From Pedosphaera sp. (lineage in GTDB: Bacteria; Verrucomicrobiota; Verrucomicrobiia; Limisphaerales; Pedosphaeraceae): DNA of 37,936 nt. This document shows positions 33,271 to 37,936 of this stretch, piece after piece. Position 1 is the stretch's first letter. Each line of letters starts with the position of its first letter. The position numbers and the translations under genes are program-made. The stretch covers positions 1 to 37,936 of the forward strand of contig JAQGPC010000006.1 of NCBI GenBank assembly GCA_028293285.1. Direction: 5' to 3'. The notes under the pieces are model-generated. The model was not told the origin of the DNA and ran no database searches. It saw only the letters and a program-made list of their open reading frames with translations.

Positions 33271-34461
33271 ATGAAACTGACGCCAATAATTCTTTTAACG
33301 CTCCTGGCGATCGCCGCGCCATTCTGCGCGGAAAATCATCTTTTCGCCCAAACCACACCAGTGCTTGTAGGTCACACCAATAATGGCGGAGTCGCTTTGA
33401 ACGTGGTGGTGTCTGCTCACTATGCTTATTCGGCTAATCAAGGTGGCGGCCTGCGCATCCATGATATTTCCAATCCCGCAAATCCTGTCTTCCTTGGCCA
33501 GAGCACAAACTTTGTAGCCATTAGCATGGCTGTGACCGGCCATTATGCCTACGTAGGTGGCACACCGGGCGGTTTGGCTGTTTTTGATATTTCCAACCCA
33601 GCCACTCCTTTCATCGTCACCCGCACTAATAACGGTCTTGCTAACGGCGTAGCCATAGCTGGTAATTACGCTTACGTGGCCAGTTCCAGCGATGGCTTGC
33701 GCATCTACGATATTTCCAATCCCGCCAATCCCATCAATGTGGGTCACTCTACCACCAACTATGGTGGAGTAGCTTACGCTGTGTCGGTAGCCGGAAACTT
33801 CGCCTATATTGCCAACCAAATGGATGGTTTGCGCATCTATGACGTTTCCAATCCTGCCAATCCGGTCAGCGTCGGCAATATCAATAACAGTACTCCCGAC
33901 GGCGGTTTCGCTTACAGCATGGCAGTTGCAGATCACTACGCGTATTTAGCCAACTGGAGCGACGGTTTGCGCATCTACGATATTTCTAATCCCGCCAATC
34001 CCATCAATGTCGGTCATATAAATAATGGTGGGTATGCCTCTGGCGTGGTAGTAGCCGGCAACTATGCCTACCTGGCCAATGAAACGGATGGTTTGCGGAT
34101 TTACGACGTCTCCAATCCCGCCACCCCCATCAACGTCGGTCACATAAATGATGGTGGATATGCGGATGGCGTCACCGTGGCAGGCGACTACGCCTACCTC
34201 GCCAATGACATTGACGGTCTGCGTATTTACTCGCTTGGCATTCCCACTCCACCGCAACTCAGCGTGAAACGCACCGCTTCTGCCTCACTTCTCCTTTCCT
34301 GGCCGGCCCCTGCCGCAGCCTTCGCACTCCAACAGAATGCCAACCTAAACACGACGAACTGGATCACCCTGACCAATACCTCCACTGTGGTTAACGATCA
34401 AAACCAAGTGATTATCTCACCGCCCGCCAGCAATCAGTTTTATCGGCTGAAGTATCCTTAG
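33271..34461 (+). CDS. Secreted LVIVD-repeat beta-propeller protein 2
   Basis: From the ATG at 33271 the protein has 396 residues: a signal peptide (MKLTPIILLTLLAIAAPFCAE), then about seven LVIVD repeats of 38-45 residues with the core DGLRIYDISNPANPINVGH and GNYAYLAN. It ends with a 65-residue module (LLLSWPAPAAAF, ALQQNANLNTTNWITLTN, final FYRLKYP). The repeats are much alike at DNA level, so copy number may vary by recombination. It is likely to be surface-exposed. It is a paralogue of 23740-24957 and follows the PVC cytochrome gene by 83 bases, possibly in one transcript. Confidence 0.88.
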   Translation: MKLTPIILLTLLAIAAPFCAENHLFAQTTPVLVGHTNNGGVALNVVVSAHYAYSANQGGGLRIHDISNPANPVFLGQSTNFVAISMAVTGHYAYVGGTPGGLAVFDISNPATPFIVTRTNNGLANGVAIAGNYAYVASSSDGLRIYDISNPANPINVGHSTTNYGGVAYAVSVAGNFAYIANQMDGLRIYDVSNPANPVSVGNINNSTPDGGFAYSMAVADHYAYLANWSDGLRIYDISNPANPINVGHINNGGYASGVVVAGNYAYLANETDGLRIYDVSNPATPINVGHINDGGYADGVTVAGDYAYLANDIDGLRIYSLGIPTPPQLSVKRTASASLLLSWPAPAAAFALQQNANLNTTNWITLTNTSTVVNDQNQVIISPPASNQFYRLKYP

Positions 34462-35076
34462 CTAAGCTTGCATCGCCGCCGGAGGAATGCTCTGGCTGAC
34501 TTTCGACATGCCTGCCATTTTACGCCTTCTGCGTAAAAACCATCTTGCAACGAAGAACATCACGAGAGCGATAAGTAGCACCGCCAACACCGGCACAACC
34601 ACGGCCAAAATGGAGAGCAGAACCGAGCCAATCAGTTCCACGGTTGATACCAATGGATTGGCTATGCCGCCGGTGGTTGCGGTGGAAGCGCCACGAGCGA
34701 CAACTGTCGTGCCCTGCATCAAGCCCGCCATGCCACCGCCAGCGATAATTGCCAGCGACCATTTATAGAAAGGATCGATATTCGTCATCAACGCGACGGA
34801 TACAATCGTTCCCGCGATTACAGCCGCCGGTGATGCAATCGTATCCAGCAAATGATCCACCCAAGGGATGTAGTACCCTGCAATTTCCAATAGCGAAGCC
34901 ACGGAGAAGCCAATGAGGGCAGAGGTCGAACTCATCCATTGAAAGCCAGGCGAGAGCGGCAGATTCCCGAAGTGCGAAGCCACACTCACGACGAGCAAAG
35001 GAATGAACACGCGCAGACCGCACGCGGTCGCCAGACCGATGCCGATAAAAACACTCAGAACAGTATCCATAATCAT
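34462..35076 (-). CDS. DUF4126-like membrane protein
   Basis: The 204-residue protein has about five or six membrane segments: LSVFIGIGLATACGLRVFIPLLVV, ALIGFSVASLLEIAGYYIP, AAVIAGTIVSVALM, SLAIIAGGGMAGLMQG and VLLSILAVVVPVLAVLLIALVMFFVARWF. The ATACGLRVFIP start and the P-W-V-D-H-L-L-D-T motif match the DUF4126 family, whose function is unknown. A basic tail follows (RRRRKMAG). The start may be 35076 or the second Met at 35070. Its stop codon abuts the stop codon of the convergent LVIVD gene with no base between them. Confidence 0.8.
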   Translation of the reverse strand: MIMDTVLSVFIGIGLATACGLRVFIPLLVVSVASHFGNLPLSPGFQWMSSTSALIGFSVASLLEIAGYYIPWVDHLLDTIASPAAVIAGTIVSVALMTNIDPFYKWSLAIIAGGGMAGLMQGTTVVARGASTATTGGIANPLVSTVELIGSVLLSILAVVVPVLAVLLIALVMFFVARWFLRRRRKMAGMSKVSQSIPPAAMQA

Positions 35077-35209
35077 TCCTTCCGATGGTCAGCTATCATC
35101 ATTCAGATTTCGGCTTCTAAAGCAACATAGTTTAGGCATTTTCGGATTCAAGCTATTACAAAAATCGCCAGACTTTACACTCTTATACAACCTAAGTAAC
35201 TATCACTGC

Positions 35210-36667
35210 GTGCCAAAGCCCAATTTGAACTTTCTCAAGGCTCTCAGCTTGTTTCTGCTGCTGACGCTCGGCTGGAACGCTTCCGGTCAGACTAATTCCG
35301 CCAAGGCTGCCTCGGAAAAAAAGCAATTTCGTGCTGGCGCGGCTACCAGCAATATCACGCCGAAGTTGGGCGTTTCCATTGTAGGCAATTTCCACGACGC
35401 CATTGCGAAGCACATCCATGACGAACTGCACGCCCGTTGTCTTGTGTTGGATGATGGGCAGACCCGGATTGCCATTGTGGTTTGCGATAGTTGCCTGGTT
35501 CCCCGGGAAGTTTTCGATGAAGCCAAGCGCTTGATTCACGAACAGACAGGTCTGCCGCTGGATCGTATTCTCATTGCTTCCACGCACACACACTCCGGAG
35601 CGGCAGCGGCAAGTTTGTACCAAACTGAGGTGGCCAAGGAGTACCTGCCCTTCCTGACCTCGCGCATCGTGGATGGTGTGCGCCGCGCCATTAATAATCT
35701 TGCTCCCGCAAAAATCGCTTGGGGCGTAGGCAGCGAGCCGAACCAGGTTTTTAATCGTCGTTGGAAAATGAAACCGGGCGCGGTGCTCGCCAATCCTTTA
35801 GGCGGCACCGACCAGGTGAAGATGAACCCGCCGATCGCCAATCCCAATCTGTTGGAACCGGCTGGCCCCACTGATCCCGGCATCTCCATTATTTCCATCC
35901 AATCGCCCGAGGGACGCCCCATCGCCCTGCTGGCAAATTATTCTTTGCACTACGTTGGCGGCGTGCCCGAGGGCGACATTTCAGCAGATTATTACGGCGC
36001 GTTTGCGGATCGCATCCAACAACTCATTGGCGCGGACCATCTGGACCCCGAATTTGTCGCTATAATGTCCAACGGCACCAGTGGCGATGTGAACAATATC
36101 AATTTTCGCACTCCACAAAAACAACAGCCGCCTTACGGGCAAATCCGCTTCGTGGCCAATGCTGTCGCCACGGAAGTGCATCGGGTTTACCAGACGCTGG
36201 AGTATAAAGATTGGGTTCCGTTGAGCATGCAACAAACCGAAATCAAACTCGGGGTGCGTCATCCCAGTGATGAGGATGTTATACGTGCCAGAGCGATTCT
36301 GGCCAAGGTGCATACCAGGGACATGAAGAGTTCGCAGGAAATCTACGCCCGTGAAACCATGTTCATAAAAGATTATCCCGAACAAGTGCCGCTCATCATC
36401 CAGACTATACGCATTGGCGATCTTGGCATTGCCGCAATTCCTTGCGAAGTGTTTGCCGAGATTGGTCTGGCTATCAAAGAAAAGAGTCTCTTCAAGCCAA
36501 CCTTTACCATTCAGCTTGCCAATGGTTGGAGCGGTTATCTGCCCACGCCGGAGCAACACAAACTTGGCGGTTACGAAACCTGGCGCGCGCGCTCCAGTTA
36601 CCTGGAAGTGGATGCCTCCACGAAAATTTTTGATACGGTAATGGAGTTGTTGGGGAAGTTGAAATAG
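35210..36667 (+). CDS. Secreted neutral ceramidase-like (alkaline ceramidase N-terminal domain) hydrolase
   Basis: From the GTG at 35210 the protein has 485 residues with a signal peptide (PNLNFLKALSLFLLLTLGWNASGQ). It then has the ceramidase N-terminal domain: FRAGAATSNITPKLGVSIVG, HDELHARCLVLDDGQTRIAIVVCDS, and the zinc motif IASTHTHSGAA. NYSLHYVGGVPEGDISADYYGAF and IMSNGTSGDVNNINF follow further on. Family members hydrolyse the amide of ceramide using zinc, but Verrucomicrobiota and Planctomycetes carry many divergent copies with unknown substrates. The frame is open to 35003, but that extension overlaps the divergent neighbour and hides the signal peptide, so I prefer GTG. Confidence 0.82.
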   Translation: MPKPNLNFLKALSLFLLLTLGWNASGQTNSAKAASEKKQFRAGAATSNITPKLGVSIVGNFHDAIAKHIHDELHARCLVLDDGQTRIAIVVCDSCLVPREVFDEAKRLIHEQTGLPLDRILIASTHTHSGAAAASLYQTEVAKEYLPFLTSRIVDGVRRAINNLAPAKIAWGVGSEPNQVFNRRWKMKPGAVLANPLGGTDQVKMNPPIANPNLLEPAGPTDPGISIISIQSPEGRPIALLANYSLHYVGGVPEGDISADYYGAFADRIQQLIGADHLDPEFVAIMSNGTSGDVNNINFRTPQKQQPPYGQIRFVANAVATEVHRVYQTLEYKDWVPLSMQQTEIKLGVRHPSDEDVIRARAILAKVHTRDMKSSQEIYARETMFIKDYPEQVPLIIQTIRIGDLGIAAIPCEVFAEIGLAIKEKSLFKPTFTIQLANGWSGYLPTPEQHKLGGYETWRARSSYLEVDASTKIFDTVMELLGKLK

Positions 36668-36699
36668 TGGCATTCACAAACCGGCACTAAAATGATGGC

Positions 36700-37266
36700 T
36701 TGCGGTTTGGCCCTTTGGAAAACTTCCCCGCGCAACCGCCGTTCGCCTGCATCGCAAATCATTCCAGTCATCTGGATGCCTTGGCCTTGGCGGCTTCGCT
36801 CCCCGCTCGCTGGCGCGACAGCATTTTCCCCATTGCCGCTGGAGATACATTTTTCAATACGCCCGCCGTGGCTGCCTTCGCTGCATTTATCCTGAATGCG
36901 TTGCCGATGTGGCGACGCAACTGCGGTTCGCATTCGATGCAGATGCTGCGAGAACGACTCGTCGAAGACAAATCCATCTACATACTTTTCCCGGAAGGAA
37001 CGCGTTCCCGCGAAGGCAAACTCGCCGCATTCAAACCCGGTTTGGGGATGTTGATTGCCGGAACTTCGGTGCCTGTGGTGCCATGCTATCTTCAGGGCGC
37101 TCATCAAGCTTTCGCTCCACATCAAAAATTTCCGCGCCCCCGGAAAATTATTCTGCGCATCGGCAAGCCGATCTCTTTTCCGAGCACCAAGAATGACCGC
37201 GCCGGCTGGATGGAAATAGCAACCACCTCACAGTCGGCAGTGGAGGCGTTGGCGTTGGGCTCATAA
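36700..37266 (+). CDS. PlsC-type acyltransferase, apparently 5'-truncated
   Basis: The 188-residue frame contains the acyltransferase motif I region FACIANHSSHLDALALA (NHxxxxD at about residues 20-25) and motif III FPEGTRSREGKLAAFKPG, then VPVVPCYLQGAHQA. Such enzymes acylate lysophosphatidate or related lipids at the inner membrane. The family normally has 30-60 residues before motif I; here the homologous sequence begins at once with RFGPLENFPAQPPF, an in-frame stop sits at 36688-36690, and the only start in frame is TTG at 36700. An ATG pair at 36692 and 36695 is in another frame. It is either N-terminally truncated or frameshifted. It starts 32 bases after the ceramidase-like gene. Confidence 0.65.
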   Translation: MRFGPLENFPAQPPFACIANHSSHLDALALAASLPARWRDSIFPIAAGDTFFNTPAVAAFAAFILNALPMWRRNCGSHSMQMLRERLVEDKSIYILFPEGTRSREGKLAAFKPGLGMLIAGTSVPVVPCYLQGAHQAFAPHQKFPRPRKIILRIGKPISFPSTKNDRAGWMEIATTSQSAVEALALGS

Positions 37267-37803
37267 GGCCTAAATTCTGTTTCAGGGAATTGCTGACCAG
37301 TTAACACAATTTGGAAATATTGCACAGATGAAGCCACTCTATTAGCGGGGCAACAGACGCATTAAATTCCAATATCTTGAGGCCATTCTCATTAACCCCG
37401 CGGCTTCAGCCCGGGGAGAGGGCTGTCAGAAAAGTCTCTTCAGCCGTTTCAACGGCTTACCGCGCTTGGCAAAAAGCCGTTGATGGCTTTTGAATTCTTA
37501 ATCCGGTAATCGAGACGGCTATCGGTAATTGCAACAAAACCGTGCGCCACGCCAACTGGGTGGACGGTTCCCTCTCCTCGGAGAGTGGGCTAGGGTGAGG
37601 GCGAGCTTAAGTCTCACTTCGCCCTTCCGCATTACCGGTTTAATAATTCAAAAGCCATGCAACGGCTTTCAGCGAGCGTTCGATAATTGCACACTCGCGC
37701 CGTTCATGGTCTTTAAAATTTTAATCCGGTAATGGCGCAAGCTCCGGTCTTTGCCCCGGCAGGGGCAACTGAAAATAGCCCGGCAATTATGGTTTTTGAT
37801 TTA
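37267..37803. repeat. Cluster of modular hairpin repeats
   Basis: No gene is visible. GCCGTT-TC-AACGGC forms a hairpin at 37443-37456. An inverted pair of about 43 bases (37475-37517 and 37634-37680) reads AAAGCCGTTG.ATGGCTTTTG and is closed on the inside by TTAAWCCGGTAAT. Between the arms lies the CCCTCTCC/GGAGAG palindrome (37570-37602). The motif TTAAWCCGGTAAT occurs four times: 37498-37510, 37631-37643 (reverse), 37721-37733 and 37804-37816. Confidence 0.75.
37733..37787 (+). repeat. Double-hairpin repeat (copy 2 of 2)
   Basis: This copy reads TGGCGCAAGC, TGCCCC-GGCA-GGGGCA, CTGAAAATAGCCCGGCAAT and then stops, lacking the second stem arm present at 10694-10702. It is flanked on both sides by TTAAWCCGGTAAT words, so it may be one cassette within the repeat cluster. 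Confidence 0.6.
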
Positions 37804-37936
37804 TTAAACCGGTAATAATTGGGGCAGTAGTCCGACGTAGTGAAGGAGGGACTTGGAGCCGGTGATGAAGCGGGCCGGGAACGTGCGCACCCGCTGTTGG
37901 AGTTGCTCCCACTGCTCACTATGGCGGTGGAGGTGC
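37804..37936 (-). CDS. 3' end of an unknown gene (cut by window edge)
   Basis: An open frame enters from the right edge and reads HLHRHSEQWEQLQQRVRTFPARF, then ITGSKSLLHYVGLLPQLLPV and stop. The amphipathic, charged composition looks like real coding sequence, but I do not recognise the family. The last codons and the stop (37804-37806) fall inside the TTAAACCGGTAAT repeat word, so the original 3' end may have been replaced by the repeat. A competing frame on the same strand (37713-37919) is rich in Ser and Pro and less credible. Confidence 0.4.
   Translation of the reverse strand, partial: HLHRHSEQWEQLQQRVRTFPARFITGSKSLLHYVGLLPQLLPV

Noticed and set aside
35003-35209. Long N-terminal extension of the ceramidase-like protein
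   Set aside because: It overlaps the divergent DUF4126-like gene and hides a signal peptide. The GTG at 35210 gives a normal secreted protein.

Overview
The window looks like chromosomal DNA from a soil or freshwater Verrucomicrobiota bacterium of the Pedosphaera / Limisphaerales type. This is an inference, not a database result. It rests on a PVC-type propeller-HEAT-cytochrome c-F5/8C protein, two secreted LVIVD-repeat proteins, a membrane-anchored ECF sigma factor with a long C-terminal extension, a recurrent C-terminal W/FYRL module on secreted proteins, moderate GC content, and intergenic DNA full of small hairpin repeats.

Layout. 1-468 (-) is the N-terminal part of hisD. 695-2386 (+) is a large unknown membrane protein and 2460-3164 (+) is pyrF. 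3261-6364 (-) holds a CapA-like phosphoesterase, a pyrimidine-nucleoside phosphorylase and a barstar-like protein. 6441-9336 (-) is a fatty-acid synthesis block (fabG, acpP, fabF) followed by a very small beta-propeller protein. The partner gene fabD lies at 18152-19078 (-), 8.8 kb away. 19232-21916 (-) is a secreted GH3 beta-glucosidase with a discoidin domain. 22196-23619 (+) is a frameshifted secreted two-repeat protein. 23740-24957 and 33271-34461 (+) are LVIVD-repeat paralogues. 25000-26652 (-) is the sigma factor. 26728-30344 (-) is a four-gene redox/detoxification-like operon. 30554-33187 (+) is the PVC cytochrome. After it come a DUF4126-like membrane protein, a ceramidase-like secreted hydrolase, a 5'-truncated PlsC acyltransferase, a 0.5 kb cluster of modular repeats, and the 3' end of an unknown gene.

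The most interesting part is the 9.3-18.1 kb island that separates fabG from fabD. It contains about 1.4 kb of hairpin-rich and oddly quasi-periodic non-coding DNA. This is followed by at least five small, unrelated, same-strand genes (10911-15004). Each start codon lies only 3-41 bases after a GTTAGGC-like core, and the genes are separated by elements that mostly open with (G/A)CCTAAC. This is the architecture of an integron gene-cassette array without a visible integrase (a CALIN). One separator, with an IS1182-type element removed, becomes a textbook attC of about 103 bases, with pairing R''/R' and L''/L' arms and an extra base in L''. The IS sits inside the attC arm with no target duplication. 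IS-end-like fragments occupy the same position in two other attC-like sites, which suggests an IS lineage that targets attC sites. The island then carries a large secreted multidomain protein with a possible gingipain-like fold.

Functionally the window mixes housekeeping genes (His, pyrimidine and fatty-acid synthesis), secreted polymer-degrading and surface proteins that share a C-terminal module, and accessory DNA driven by cassettes, IS elements and repeats. All assignments come from reading the sequence and translations alone.
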